From assembly GCA_964345925.1 (NCBI GenBank), contig CAYFSP010000004.1:11386-75385 (forward strand): a stretch of DNA of 64,000 nucleotides. The letters run 5' to 3'. This document shows positions 54,163 to 63,186 of this stretch, in pieces (position 1 is the first letter of the stretch; every line of letters starts with the position of its first letter). The stretch comes from Miniphocaeibacter sp964345925. Lineage in GTDB: Bacteria > Bacillota > Clostridia > Tissierellales > Peptoniphilaceae. A program made the position numbers and the translations under genes. The notes beneath the pieces were generated by a model. It worked only from the letters and a program-made list of their open reading frames with translations. It was not told where the DNA came from and searched no databases.

Positions 54163-54666
54163 ATGGAACATACAATTTCTGTTATAGTTGAAAACAAGTC
54201 TGGTGTGCTTTCGAGAGTCTCTGGTCTGTTTTCAAGAAGAGGGTACAATATTAAGAGTTTAGCAGTTGGTGAAACAGATATTCCTGGTATTTCCAGAATG
54301 ACAATTGTAGTAAGTGGAGATAGAAAGATTATTGAGCAAGTGGAAAAACAACTCTATAAACTTATTGATGTTATTAAAGTCATTCATTTAACTGATGAAG
54401 AATTTGTAGAAAGAGAACTTGTTTTAATAAAATTAAATGTTAGTAAAAGCACTAGAACTGAAATTTTACAAGTTGTTGATATCTTTAGGGCTAGAGTTAT
54501 AGATATGAATGTAAATTCCTTCGTAATCGAAACTACTGGTACTACTAGTAAGATTACCGCATTGGAAAAAGCTCTACAACCCTATGGGATACAAGAGATA
54601 GTTAGAACTGGAATGGTTGCACTTGCTAGAGGTGCAAAGAAGAGTAAGGGGGTTTCCATAAAATGA
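54163..54666 (+). CDS. ilvN: Acetolactate synthase, regulatory subunit
   Basis: 167 residues. An ACT domain fills the first 80 residues (ISVIVENKSGVLSRVSGLFSRRGYNIKSLAVGETDIPGISRMTIVV), which binds valine for feedback control. The C-terminal half (ERELVLIKLNVSKSTRTEILQVVDIFRARVIDM...) activates the catalytic subunit. GGGAGGTAG precedes the start. It overlaps ilvB by four bases (ATGA), so translation is coupled. The small subunit standing before the large one is the reverse of the usual ilvB-ilvN order. No other branched-chain genes are close. Confidence 0.94.
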   Translation: MEHTISVIVENKSGVLSRVSGLFSRRGYNIKSLAVGETDIPGISRMTIVVSGDRKIIEQVEKQLYKLIDVIKVIHLTDEEFVERELVLIKLNVSKSTRTEILQVVDIFRARVIDMNVNSFVIETTGTTSKITALEKALQPYGIQEIVRTGMVALARGAKKSKGVSIK

Positions 54667-56351
54667 AATTAACAGGTGCACAAGCTGTAATAAAAGCTTT
54701 AGAAGATCAAAATGTTAAATATGTTTATGGTTATCCTGGTGGAGCTGTAACTCCCCTATATGATGAACTTTTAAATACGGATATTGAACATATTTTAGTT
54801 AGAAATGAACAAGCAGCAGCTCATGCTGCCAGCGGACAGTCTCGTTCAACGGATACAGTTGGAGTTTGTCTTGCAACATCCGGCCCTGGAGCTACAAATC
54901 TAGTAACCGGTATTGCTACGGCATTTATGGACTCAGTTCCACTTGTTGTAATCACTGGACAGGTTGCTACTTCAATGGTAGGAACTGACGCTTTTCAAGA
55001 GGTTGATATAACAGGCATAACACTTCCTATTGTAAAGCATAGTTACTTAGTAAAGGACGTATCAGAAATTCCACAACTTTTTGAAAACGCATTTCATATA
55101 GCTAATACAGGACGAAAAGGTCCTGTACTAATAGATATTCCAAAGGATATACAGTTATCGTCCTTTGAATACGTAAAACCTAGTAGTCCAAATTTAATAG
55201 GATATAATCCAAATTATTTTCCTAATGTTAAACAGGTGGAAAGAATAAAGAAAATACTTGAAAAAGCAAAAAAACCAATTTTGCTTATTGGTGGTGGTTC
55301 AGTTTTCTCAAGAGCTTACAAAGAATTAGAAGAACTTTTTGAAAGAGTTCAAGCACCTATTATTTCAACTTTAATGGGTAAAGCAGCCGTAAACAACAAT
55401 TTGGAAAATTACTTTGGAATGTTGGGGTTACATGGCACTGCTGCAGCAAATTATGCTATAAACCAATGCGATTTAATAATTAGCCTTGGTGCTAGATTTG
55501 ATGATAGGGCTACAATGATTACAAAGAATTTCGCCACTAAGGCGACAATAGTACATGTTGATATAGATCCAGCCGAACTTGGTAAGAATATTAATACACA
55601 TTACCCAGTGGTTTCGGATATTAAAAATTTCTTAGATGAGTTCAACCCTATTTTAACCGAAAAGTTAGAATACGGTAGTTGGATAAATGAAATAAAGGAA
55701 TTGGATGATAAATATCCAATGACATATAATAAATCCGTACTTAACCCACCAATAGTTATTGAAAGGTTAAGCGAGCTTACAAAAGGAGAAGCCTTTGTTT
55801 GTACGGAGGTTGGTCAACATCAAATGTTTACTGCACAGTTTTATAGATTTTCACAACCAGGTAAATTTGTTACTTCAGGTGGCCTTGGAACCATGGGTTA
55901 TGGACTTCCTGCATCTATAGGTGTAGCTAAATCCAACCCTGATGATATTGTAATAAATATTTGTGGAGATGGTTCATTACAGATGAATTTACCAGAAATT
56001 GCTACAGCATTGGAACAGGAACTTCCTATTAAGCTTATTTTGTTTAACAATTCATCATTGAATTTAGTTAGACAGCTACAGTATTTTGGCAGCAATAAAA
56101 GATATAGTGGTATAGAATTCACTGCCAACCCAGATTTTTGTAAATTAGTTAAAGCCTATCCTAATACGGAAGCATATAGAATTGAAGATATTTCCGAAAT
56201 TGATGATGTTTTAAATAAAGCATTAAATAACGGTAAATTCACTTTAGTAGAAATCAATACACAGACTACTGAAATAGTTTATCCAGTTGCATCAGCAAAA
56301 CTAGGACTTAAGAGATTAGATTATTTTGATGGAAAGGAAATTTTATATTAA
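54663..56351 (+). CDS. ilvB: Acetolactate synthase, catalytic subunit
   Basis: 562 residues. It joins two pyruvates (or pyruvate and 2-oxobutyrate) with TPP. The catalytic glutamate is in HILVRNEQAAAHAASG (about residue 49). The TPP-Mg motif is GDGSLQMNLPEIATALEQELPIKLILFNN (about 436-464), and the FAD-binding middle domain holds LIGGGSVFSRAYKEL. Having a dedicated ACT subunit argues for the anabolic, FAD-containing enzyme of branched-chain synthesis rather than acetoin-type AlsS. The operon ends in a strong terminator. Confidence 0.95.
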   Translation: MKLTGAQAVIKALEDQNVKYVYGYPGGAVTPLYDELLNTDIEHILVRNEQAAAHAASGQSRSTDTVGVCLATSGPGATNLVTGIATAFMDSVPLVVITGQVATSMVGTDAFQEVDITGITLPIVKHSYLVKDVSEIPQLFENAFHIANTGRKGPVLIDIPKDIQLSSFEYVKPSSPNLIGYNPNYFPNVKQVERIKKILEKAKKPILLIGGGSVFSRAYKELEELFERVQAPIISTLMGKAAVNNNLENYFGMLGLHGTAAANYAINQCDLIISLGARFDDRATMITKNFATKATIVHVDIDPAELGKNINTHYPVVSDIKNFLDEFNPILTEKLEYGSWINEIKELDDKYPMTYNKSVLNPPIVIERLSELTKGEAFVCTEVGQHQMFTAQFYRFSQPGKFVTSGGLGTMGYGLPASIGVAKSNPDDIVINICGDGSLQMNLPEIATALEQELPIKLILFNNSSLNLVRQLQYFGSNKRYSGIEFTANPDFCKLVKAYPNTEAYRIEDISEIDDVLNKALNNGKFTLVEINTQTTEIVYPVASAKLGLKRLDYFDGKEILY

Positions 56352-56378
56352 TTAGAGGGATTTCCCTCTAATTTTTTT
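56351..56378 (+). terminator. Terminator of the ilvN-ilvB operon
   Basis: ATTAGAGGGA pairs with TCCCTCTAAT and is followed by seven Ts, directly before the next start site. Confidence 0.9.
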
Positions 56379-56386
56379 GGTGAAAT

Positions 56387-57279
56387 ATGAGAAAATCGGT
56401 GTTAATAGGTTTACTGTCGGCTTTGTTTTTCACATCTACCTTTATAGTGAACAGAAGTATCAACTTAACAGGAGGAAGTTTTTTGTGGGGCTCTAGCTTA
56501 AGATATTTATTTTGTCTCGTGCTAATGATACCACTTTTAAAAAAGGACTCCTTTGGAAAAATAAAAAATCCATTATAAAAAATCCTATGTATTGGCTTAT
56601 TTATAGTACAATTGGATTTGGTTTTTTCTACCTACCTCTTGCTGCTGCAGGAAATTATGGAGAATCGTGGATGGTTGCAAGCCTTTGGCAAATGACAATA
56701 GTATGTGGAATACTACTATCTCCTTTAACGGGTATGAAGATCCCTATTAAACCACTTCTATTATCACTATTTATTATATTTGGAATAGTTCTATTACAAA
56801 TTGACAATATAATGAATAGCAGTTTAAGAAATAGTTTAATAATATTCGTATTAACTTTAATTGCTTCTATTTGCTATTCTTTGGGAAATAGAAAGATGAT
56901 GGAAATAGTTAAAGACGATTTAAGTACAACAGAGAGAGTTTATGGAATGACCATAATGTCTACTCCTTTTTGGCTTATAATATCTTCCATTGCATATGTA
57001 AAGGATGGATTGCCTACTAGTAGTCAATTATTTCAAATATTTTTAGTTGCAATTTTTTCCAGTATTATAGCAACAGTACTGTTCTTTAAAGCAACAAATA
57101 TGGAAAGGGATAACCCCACTGGGTTAGCATTGGTAGAATCTACAATATCGTCAGAAATAATTTTTTCTATAATAGCCGGTGTTATAATACTTGGAGATAG
57201 ACTGCCAAGCACTATTGGTTTTATAGGAATAATCTTTGTAATAATAGGAATCATTTTAAGTACAATTTTAAAGGACTAA
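56387..57279 (+). pseudogene. EamA/DMT-family transporter, A-run frameshift
   Basis: The ATG at 56387 (GGTGAA upstream) opens a membrane protein, SVLIGLLSALFFTSTFIVNRSINLTGGSFLWGSSLRY, typical of a multidrug-efflux EamA subgroup. At the six-base A-run 56563-56568 the frame is lost; with seven As it would read GKIKKSIIKNPMYWLIYSTIGFGFFYLPLAAAG and continue to 57279, giving about 298 residues and ten helices. The two pieces overlap in different frames. The second half keeps the conserved NPTGLALVESTISSEIIFSIIAG segment. As read, only fragments are made. Confidence 0.83.
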
Positions 57280-57325
57280 AAATAATATGATATAATTACT
57301 ATAAAATAAATTACAGAGGTATTTT

Positions 57326-57775
57326 ATGAACAATAATTTAATGAATATAGTTGCTATAGCCTTTATAGCGTTAATATCCATATACTCCTATTCAAAATAT
57401 GATGAGAGAAATAAGGAAAAGAAGAGACTACAAAGATTAGACAGTAAAAATCTATGCTATATCTTTTCTAATATATATATTAATATTTTTTCAATAAATG
57501 GTAATGTACCACTGCCTATTTCAAAAGGCGACTATGATAATTTTAAAGAGATTCCTGAAAAATCAAAGGGTTTTGTCTTTGATTATACAAGTATTTTAGA
57601 ATTGCATTTTGAATATTCTGAAATACATTCTTTAAAGAAGAATTTGAAGACAGATGAAATGAAATCCATATTCAATGTAAAACCAGGTCATATATATTAT
57701 TTCTATGCAGATTATAACGATTTGGAAGAAATAACTTTTAAATTTGAAGATATAACTGATAAATCAAAAAAATAA
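57326..57775 (+). CDS. Hypothetical membrane-anchored protein
   Basis: 149 residues. One N-terminal hydrophobic helix (NIVAIAFIALISIYSYS, about 7-23) is followed by a charged turn (KYDERNKEKKRLQRL) and a soluble part with aromatic-rich stretches (LCYIFSNIYINIFSINGNVPL, GHIYYFYADYNDLEEITFKFEDITD). There is no signal cleavage site, so it is likely an anchored protein with the domain outside. No family is recognised. AGAGG precedes the ATG. It is monocistronic. Confidence 0.62.
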   Translation: MNNNLMNIVAIAFIALISIYSYSKYDERNKEKKRLQRLDSKNLCYIFSNIYINIFSINGNVPLPISKGDYDNFKEIPEKSKGFVFDYTSILELHFEYSEIHSLKKNLKTDEMKSIFNVKPGHIYYFYADYNDLEEITFKFEDITDKSKK

Positions 57776-57803
57776 CTGATGATTAATCATCAGTTATTTT
57801 TTA
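57770..57803. terminator. Bidirectional terminator before the first SDR gene
   Basis: AAATAACTGATGATT is followed by its perfect inverted copy, making an almost fully palindromic hairpin with a T-run. Shared between convergent genes. Confidence 0.93.
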
Positions 57804-57805
57804 TT

Positions 57806-58585
57806 TTATACTAAATTGATTCCACCATCTACTAACATCATCTGTCCAGTTACGTAGTTTGATGCATCTGATGATAGATATAGAATTGTACCTACAAGTT
57901 CTTCAACTTTACCTAAACGATTAGAAGGATTGCTATCTAAGTACTCTTTAATAACTTGCTTGTCATCAAGTAAATCCTCATCACCCTCTAGTAAGTTCTT
58001 TTCATATAGACCAGGTGCAACTGCATTTATAGTGATGCCATGTTTCATATATGTAGCTGCTGTAGCCTTTGTCAAACCTACCATTGCTGCTTTTGAAACA
58101 TTGTATGCATGTCTAACAAGTTTCTCACTATTGTTAAATACTACAGCGTTTACTGAAGCAGTGTTTACAACCTTACCATAATTATTTTTCTTCATTTCTG
58201 GTATAGCATGCTTCATTGCAACATATGCACCTCTAGCATTTATATTCATAGAATTGTTCCAGTCTTCTTCTGATAAGTTCTCAACAGATCCCTGTTGAAC
58301 AATTCCTGAATTATTAAATAGAATATCTATTTTACCAAATTTTTCAACTATTTTATCAATAGCTTCCTTTACACTATCTTCATCTGTTACATCACATTCA
58401 ATGCTTACAGCCTTGTAGCCCTTATCATCCATCTCCCTTTGAAGATCATATAATTCATCTTTTGTCTTAGCAAGTATTGCCACTGTAGCGCCACAATCTC
58501 CATAGCCTAATGCCGTTTCTCTACCAATTCCTGTTGCAGCTCCAAATACTACTGCCACCTTATTCGTAAAATCAAAACAATTCAT
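57806..58585 (-). CDS. Short-chain dehydrogenase/reductase (1)
   Basis: 259 residues of the classical SDR fold. The cofactor motif is G15-A-A-T-G19-I-G21, then D-I-L-F-N-N-S-G, catalytic S in NTASVNAV (about 145) and Y-x-x-x-K in YNVSKAAM (about 161-165). The C-terminus TGQMMLVDGGINLV is the standard ending. Its nearest relatives are NAD(P)-dependent alcohol or hydroxysteroid dehydrogenases; substrate unknown. AGGAGG is before the ATG. A close paralogue lies upstream in a separate transcript with a matching promoter. No pathway partner adjoins. Confidence 0.9.
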   Translation of the reverse strand: MNCFDFTNKVAVVFGAATGIGRETALGYGDCGATVAILAKTKDELYDLQREMDDKGYKAVSIECDVTDEDSVKEAIDKIVEKFGKIDILFNNSGIVQQGSVENLSEEDWNNSMNINARGAYVAMKHAIPEMKKNNYGKVVNTASVNAVVFNNSEKLVRHAYNVSKAAMVGLTKATAATYMKHGITINAVAPGLYEKNLLEGDEDLLDDKQVIKEYLDSNPSNRLGKVEELVGTILYLSSDASNYVTGQMMLVDGGINLV

Positions 58586-58653
58586 AATGCCTCCTATATG
58601 TATGTATTAAAAGTTAAAATTTAAATATATGAAATGTTTATTCCATATTTAGT

Positions 58654-58691
58654 ATTATAACCAATTTCTTTTGTTATGAAAAGGTTTTACT
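58654..58691 (-). promoter_or_regulatory. Promoter of SDR gene 1 with shared 15-base upstream element
   Basis: On the minus strand TTTTCA, 17 bases, TATAAT. The -35 is embedded in AGTAAAACCTTTTCA, an element also found at the promoter of the second SDR gene. Confidence 0.65.
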
Positions 58692-58822
58692 ATGTTTTTG
58701 ATTAAATAAAGACTAATTTAAACAGTTTTGTAATAGTATTTTTTTTAACTAGAAAACATTGTCATATAAAATAAGAAGTTAAAAGTCCAACTCATTACAA
58801 GTTGAACTTTTAAAAAATCATA

Positions 58823-59581
58823 TTATATTAAATTGATTCCACCATCTACTAACAACAATTGTCCTGTTATATAATTTGAAGCCTCTGATGATAAGAAAAG
58901 AATAGTTCCCATTAACTCTTCCATTTTACCTAAACGTTGTGAAGGGTTGTTTGCCAAATATTGCTTTCTTAAATCCTTTTCGTCTAACAACTCATCTTCA
59001 AATAGTCCAAGTCCTATTGCATTTATAGTAATTCCATCTTTCATATATGTTGCCGCAGTAGCCTTTGTCAAGCCCACCATTGCCGCTTTTGAAATATTGT
59101 ATACATGTCTAACTATATTTTCATCATCGCTAAATGAAACTGCGTTTACTGATGAAGTATTTACTACTTTTCCACCTTTATTATTTTTCATAACTGGAAT
59201 TAAGTACTTCATTGCCAAGTATGCTGACCTAACGTTTATATTCATGGAGTTATTCCATTCATCTTCCGTTAAATCCTCAATTGATCCATGTTGTATGAAG
59301 CCAGAGTTATTAAATAGTATATCTATTTTACCAAATCTTTCAACAATTTCTGATGTTGCTTTTTTAATATCCTCTTCTTTTGTAACATCACATTCAAAAA
59401 CTGCTGCTATGTATCCCTTATCTCCCATAAGTTTAAATAGCCTTTCAAGATTTTCTTTTTTAGAAGCCAAAATGGCAACTTTTGCACCACAATCACCATA
59501 AGCCAACGCTGCTGCCTCACCTATACCTGAATCTGCTCCAAATACTACTGCCACCTTATTATTAAAATCAAAATAATTCAT
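58823..59581 (-). CDS. Short-chain dehydrogenase/reductase (2)
   Basis: 252 residues, clearly paralogous to the preceding SDR: MNYFDFNNKVAVVFGADSGIGEAA, with the cofactor glycines at 15, 19 and 21, catalytic serine in NTSSVNAV and Y-x-x-x-K in YNISKAAM, and LVDGGINLI at the end. It shares long identical stretches, e.g. KIDILFNNSG and MVGLTKATAATYMK. It lacks a few residues near 195-205 where the first copy has LEGDEDLLDDKQV. AGGAGG precedes the ATG. Both genes run in the same direction but have separate promoters. Confidence 0.9.
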   Translation of the reverse strand: MNYFDFNNKVAVVFGADSGIGEAAALAYGDCGAKVAILASKKENLERLFKLMGDKGYIAAVFECDVTKEEDIKKATSEIVERFGKIDILFNNSGFIQHGSIEDLTEDEWNNSMNINVRSAYLAMKYLIPVMKNNKGGKVVNTSSVNAVSFSDDENIVRHVYNISKAAMVGLTKATAATYMKDGITINAIGLGLFEDELLDEKDLRKQYLANNPSQRLGKMEELMGTILFLSSEASNYITGQLLLVDGGINLI

Positions 59582-59995
59582 AACTCCTCCTATTTTTTTT
59601 AATATATTCTACTATGTATGTAAGAATAATAATGATTGATAAATATCAATTTCTTATCATTCTATATACTATTATATATAATATTTTCATTTCTGAAAAG
59701 GTTTTACTGAATTGTTATATAATAATATCTGAAAATATAACGAATTTAAATATATTGTAAGGTATTATTTCAATAAATTTCCGCTACAGTAAGCCATCTT
59801 TCATTATATATATAATGTTTTCTAAAATAATATAATTTTTCTAACAAACTAAAATTTATATTATATTATATCCTTTGTTTTTATTAAAACCTCTTAAAAA
59901 GAAAAATGTATGTCTACTCCTTGTAAACCATTTATATCATACTTAAAATAATCTCTTCATTTATTTCTATGGATTTTATCTTTCAATATAAAAAA
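59582..59995. other. AT-rich intergenic region
   Basis: About 410 bases. It holds the SDR2 promoter and, beyond it, no recognisable gene or RNA. Short alternating AT tracts are common. The right end is the terminator of the 60.0-kb gene. Confidence 0.5.
59671..59708 (-). promoter_or_regulatory. Promoter of SDR gene 2 with shared 15-base upstream element
   Basis: On the minus strand TTTTCA, 17 bases, TATAAT, preceded by AGTAAAACC. The 15 bases AGTAAAACCTTTTCA are identical to those at SDR gene 1 while the surrounding sequence differs. Confidence 0.65.
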
Positions 59996-60017
59996 AGAAC
60001 TTACATATGTAAGTTCT
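59996..60017 (-). terminator. Terminator of the 60.0-kb gene
   Basis: AGAACTTACATATGTAAGTTCT is a perfect palindrome, followed by Ts on the minus strand. Confidence 0.82.
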
Positions 60018-60022
60018 AATAT

Positions 60023-60481
60023 TTATTCTGCTTTTGTCTCTTCTGTTGGATCTGTACTAGGTGCTTCAGTTGCTTCAGTTGTTTCTGTTGGTTGTTCAAC
60101 AAAAGGCGCTATAACTATTTCACCTGTTAGTTCATTTACATCTCTATCTTTTATTTTTCCAATATGTTGAATTGCAATTTTATCGTTTACTTTAAAATCT
60201 TTTAATTTAGCTTCTTTACCCTCTTTGTTATAAGCTTTAAAATCTTTATCTTCTACAAAGCTATACTTTTTACCTGCAAATTTCTTATCACTATCTTCTG
60301 TTGCTGTTAATGTAACTTTGTTTTTACCATCTGCTTTTTCAATATTATCTATATTGGCATAGAAAACACTTGTCATTTTAGCACGTTCTTCTGCTTCTTT
60401 TTTAGTTTGGTTAGTATCATAAATTCCATATATGGAAAGTGCAACTATTAATGCTGCTATTATTGCAAAAAATTTCTTCAT
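60023..60481 (-). CDS. Hypothetical exported or membrane-anchored protein
   Basis: 152 residues from the ATG at 60481 (GGAGG nearby). MKKFFAIIAALIVALSIYGIYD is a signal anchor. The outer part contains a beta-rich stretch, VTLTATEDSDKKFAGKKYSFVEDKDFKAYNKEGKEAKLKDFKVNDKIAIQHIG, reminiscent of small OB-like or DUF3221-like lipoprotein domains, but the match is not certain. The end is a Thr/Glu/Pro-rich tail (EQPTETTEATEAPSTDPTEET) as in surface proteins. No function is known. Confidence 0.65.
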   Translation of the reverse strand: MKKFFAIIAALIVALSIYGIYDTNQTKKEAEERAKMTSVFYANIDNIEKADGKNKVTLTATEDSDKKFAGKKYSFVEDKDFKAYNKEGKEAKLKDFKVNDKIAIQHIGKIKDRDVNELTGEIVIAPFVEQPTETTEATEAPSTDPTEETKAE

Positions 60482-60556
60482 TAAATCCTCCAATTATTTT
60501 TTATTCTTTAAAAATACAATGACTATTATATCATATTATGAGGCTATATGAACAGG

Positions 60557-61384
60557 TTATTTCCTCTTTATAAATTTCTCAAATATTTCTTCTAGTATCC
60601 CATCGTTGTTGCTATATTCTCCTACATAATTAACTGCTTCTTTTACTTCTCTTACTGCATTGGAAACGGCCACTGAAAGACCAGCAACCTTCAACATGGA
60701 CATATCATTATGATTGTCCCCTACAGCAATTGTTGCTTCTATTGGAATATTTAAAATTTTACATAATTCTTTTAATCCCTCTCCCTTATTAATATTTAAA
60801 GCATTAAACTCTAAATATCTTCCTGAGGAATATGTATGTTCAACCATTTCTTTAATGTTAGGATCTATTTCCTTTTGTATTTCTACTAAGTAATTCATGC
60901 TATGGCTTTGAAATATTATTTTTGCAATCTTTTCTTCCTTTAAAAAGTCCATACTCGGCTCTTTTATTTTAGTCCAGTCCATTCCTTTTAGCTCCATATT
61001 ATCCAATTCAGATTTATTTATATTGTATACATATAGAGTATCCCCCGTATATATTTCTATACATACATTCTTTTCAACACCTATTTGGAATAATTTATTT
61101 GCTATATTAAAATCCAAGCCCTTAAAATACAAAATCTTTCCAGTTTTAGCATCGGTTATAGTAGCACCATTTAAACCAATAATATATTCATTATCAAGTT
61201 TATTAAAACCTAGCCATTCTATTTCTTTCTTTAGGGAATGCTGTCCTCTCCCTGATGATGGAACAAATTTCACACCGTATTACTCATCTAAAAGCTTTAC
61301 CATATTCTTGTTATTCTCTGGTATTTCACTATTATCATTTAAAAAAGTCTCATCCATATCACAAGCTATTAATCTATAATTCAT
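60557..61384 (-). pseudogene. Cof-type HAD phosphatase with internal TAA
   Basis: The ATG at 61384 (GGAGG upstream) gives MNYRLIACDMDETFLNDNSEIPENN with the nucleophile and acid of HAD enzymes at D9 and D11 (D-x-D-x-T). A TAA at 61280-61282 follows LLDE; the frame then continues YGVKFVPSSGRGQ, the second HAD motif, and ends normally with GDNHNDMSMLKVAGLSVAVSNA. The stop probably replaces a lysine codon (AAA to TAA). The reconstructed 275-residue protein would dephosphorylate small sugar phosphates or flavin precursors. It sits 8 bases after the Nudix gene. Confidence 0.87.
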
Positions 61385-61392
61385 TTCTCCTC

Positions 61393-62013
61393 CTAATCAA
61401 AAAACGCTTCAAAACTTTCATCATTATATGCTTTAAAAGATAATTCCACCTGTTCTAGAGATGTTCTATCCTCTGATAGTTCTGGCAATTTATCCATATT
61501 GAAAAAACCACTTCTCAATGTTTCAATATTCTCTTTGAATTCTCCGCTTATATATTCACATAGAACCATAACTTTAATAATATTGTATATATATTTTGGT
61601 TTATTATGTTTCTTTCTGTCTTGAACAGCAATAATTTTAACTGGTTTAACCTTTATTCCAGCTTCCTCTAAGGATTCCTTTACAATATTTTCTCCAATGG
61701 ATAGATTATGGTCAACCCAACCACCTGGCATTGTCCATTTATTATTTAATTCTTCTACTAGTAAAATTTTTCCTTCTTTAAATATTGCTGCTCTACTATC
61801 AAGCTTTGGAGTTTGGTATCCAATTTCTCCCTTACCAAATAATATATCAATATTCTTAAATCTATCTTTATCTTTGAAATTTTCTATTTTATAAATTAAA
61901 TCCAAAACCTGTTTAAATCTGTCGACTTCAAAAAAATGATTATTATCATCGATTTCCTTTATGGAAATATTCTTTAATTCATCTACTATATTATTCCAAA
62001 ATTCGTTATTCAT
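61393..62013 (-). CDS. Nudix hydrolase with N-terminal Nudix_N domain (1)
   Basis: 206 residues from the ATG at 62013, placed 6 bases after GGGAGA. The N-terminal helical part (about 1-60) fits the Nudix_N_2 extension of YjhB-like ADP-ribose pyrophosphatases. The Nudix box is GGWVDHNLSIGENIVKESLEEAG, with the glycine, E-x7-K-E-x2-E-E-x-G pattern complete except that arginine is lysine. VGYQTPKLDSRAAIFK (really IGYQTPKLDS) is shared with its paralogue. A nucleoside diphosphate linked to another moiety is the usual substrate. It is next to a second copy and a HAD phosphatase in one transcript. Confidence 0.88.
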   Translation of the reverse strand: MNNEFWNNIVDELKNISIKEIDDNNHFFEVDRFKQVLDLIYKIENFKDKDRFKNIDILFGKGEIGYQTPKLDSRAAIFKEGKILLVEELNNKWTMPGGWVDHNLSIGENIVKESLEEAGIKVKPVKIIAVQDRKKHNKPKYIYNIIKVMVLCEYISGEFKENIETLRSGFFNMDKLPELSEDRTSLEQVELSFKAYNDESFEAFFD

Positions 62014-62024
62014 AATTTCTCCCA

Positions 62025-62642
62025 TTAATCGAACAGTGCATTGTTTTCAATTCCATAATATGAATTAAAACATATTTTTATCTGTTCTAAATTGGTTTTA
62101 CTATCCATTAACTCTGGAAGATTATCCAATGAAAAATAATTTGATGAAATTGTCTCTTCATTTTTTATAAATTCACCATCAATTAAATCACATAGTACAA
62201 AAAACCTCGTTAAATCATAAATATAAACAGGTTCATTATGTTTTTTCCTATCCTGTATACAAATTAATTTTCTAGGGACAATATTTAAACCCGCTTCCTC
62301 TTTTACTTCTTTAATTATATTTTCCTTAATGGATAAATCCTCCTCTACCCATCCACCTGGTAAAGTCCAAAGACCATTGTTTTCTTGGACAAGTAGAATT
62401 TTATTATCTTTGAAAATTGCTGCTCTACTGTCTAACTTTGGAGTTTGATAACCTACATCCTTTGAAAAGAAATTTTCAATTTCTTCAAAGCTATGTTTTG
62501 AATACTCCTCTATTATTTTAAAAGATATATCCCTTAATTTTTCATATTCCTTTAAAAGTTTTTTATCTTCACAGTAAAAAAGACCTGATAACGCAATAGA
62601 ACGTAGTTCATTAGCCCAGTTTAACCATTTTAATTCTTCCAT
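62025..62642 (-). CDS. Nudix hydrolase with N-terminal Nudix_N domain (2)
   Basis: 205 residues, paralogue of the preceding gene product. Shared phrases are GYQTPKLDSRAAIFK and IQDRKKHNEP. The Nudix box is GGWVEEDLSIKENIIKEVKEEAG, again with lysine in place of arginine. The N-terminal extension (LRSIALSGLFYCEDKKLLKEYEKLRDISF) contains Y-C-x-D, common in YjhB-like proteins. AAGGT lies upstream of the ATG. It is first in a Nudix-Nudix-HAD series, 11 bases before the next gene. Tandem duplication is evident. Confidence 0.88.
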   Translation of the reverse strand: MEELKWLNWANELRSIALSGLFYCEDKKLLKEYEKLRDISFKIIEEYSKHSFEEIENFFSKDVGYQTPKLDSRAAIFKDNKILLVQENNGLWTLPGGWVEEDLSIKENIIKEVKEEAGLNIVPRKLICIQDRKKHNEPVYIYDLTRFFVLCDLIDGEFIKNEETISSNYFSLDNLPELMDSKTNLEQIKICFNSYYGIENNALFD

Positions 62643-62715
62643 ATATTTTTACCTTCTTATCTTATATTATTTATATAATATACCATATTGAATACTTTAT
62701 AAATAAGGTATAGAA

Positions 62716-63074
62716 ATGAAATCAAAAAATTATAATATAAACTACAATAATAAAGTTTTTATACCTTTAGAAAATTCCTCTAATGACGAAGTTTCAAATG
62801 GAACTATCTCTATTGTTTTCAAGAAAATAATCTTTTCTGGAGAAATTACAAAAGTGGTAATATTTAACATAAATTTTTAATTGACACTGTTAAAGTAAAT
62901 GGAGAGTTGAATTTTTACTATCAATATATTAATAAGAATTTTGAAATCAAAATTGGTGAATAGTATATTAGGCCAAAGATATTAAAAAATAGAAATATCA
63001 AACTTTTTGAAAAGTGGCAATGGTTAAATGGTAACTTATCAATTGAAATATCATTCCTAATAGAAAATAACTAA
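62716..63074 (+). pseudogene. Decayed small 'N-acetylglutamate synthase'-labelled family gene
   Basis: The ATG at 62716 starts MKSKNYNINYNNKVFIPLENSSNDEVSNGTI. The frame then moves by one at about 62805-62812 and continues LYCFQENNLFWRNYKSGNI, TAA (62865), KFLIDTVKVNGELNFYYQYINKNFEIKIGE, TAG (62961), YIRPKILKNRNIKLFEKWQWLNGNLS. The order N-x-V-F-x-P, E-V, F-Q, G-N-I, L-I-x-T-V, N-G-E-L, F-Y-Y-Q, L-x-E-K-W-Q-W matches a small Firmicute family that databases often call N-acetylglutamate synthase without evidence. At least three lesions make it an old pseudogene. Confidence 0.7.
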
Positions 63075-63186
63075 CAATTATATACAACTGTAAGGATTTT
63101 GTAATATACATTTCAAAATGTTTGCTACACTATACATAACAGCTGTTGTATATTCACATTATGTTAAAATTTTCAAGGAGGGTAAT

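Noticed and set aside
62716..63074. Functional N-acetylglutamate synthase
   Set aside because: The database name for this small family has no basis in sequence (no acetyl-CoA fold), and the copy here has a frameshift and two stops.
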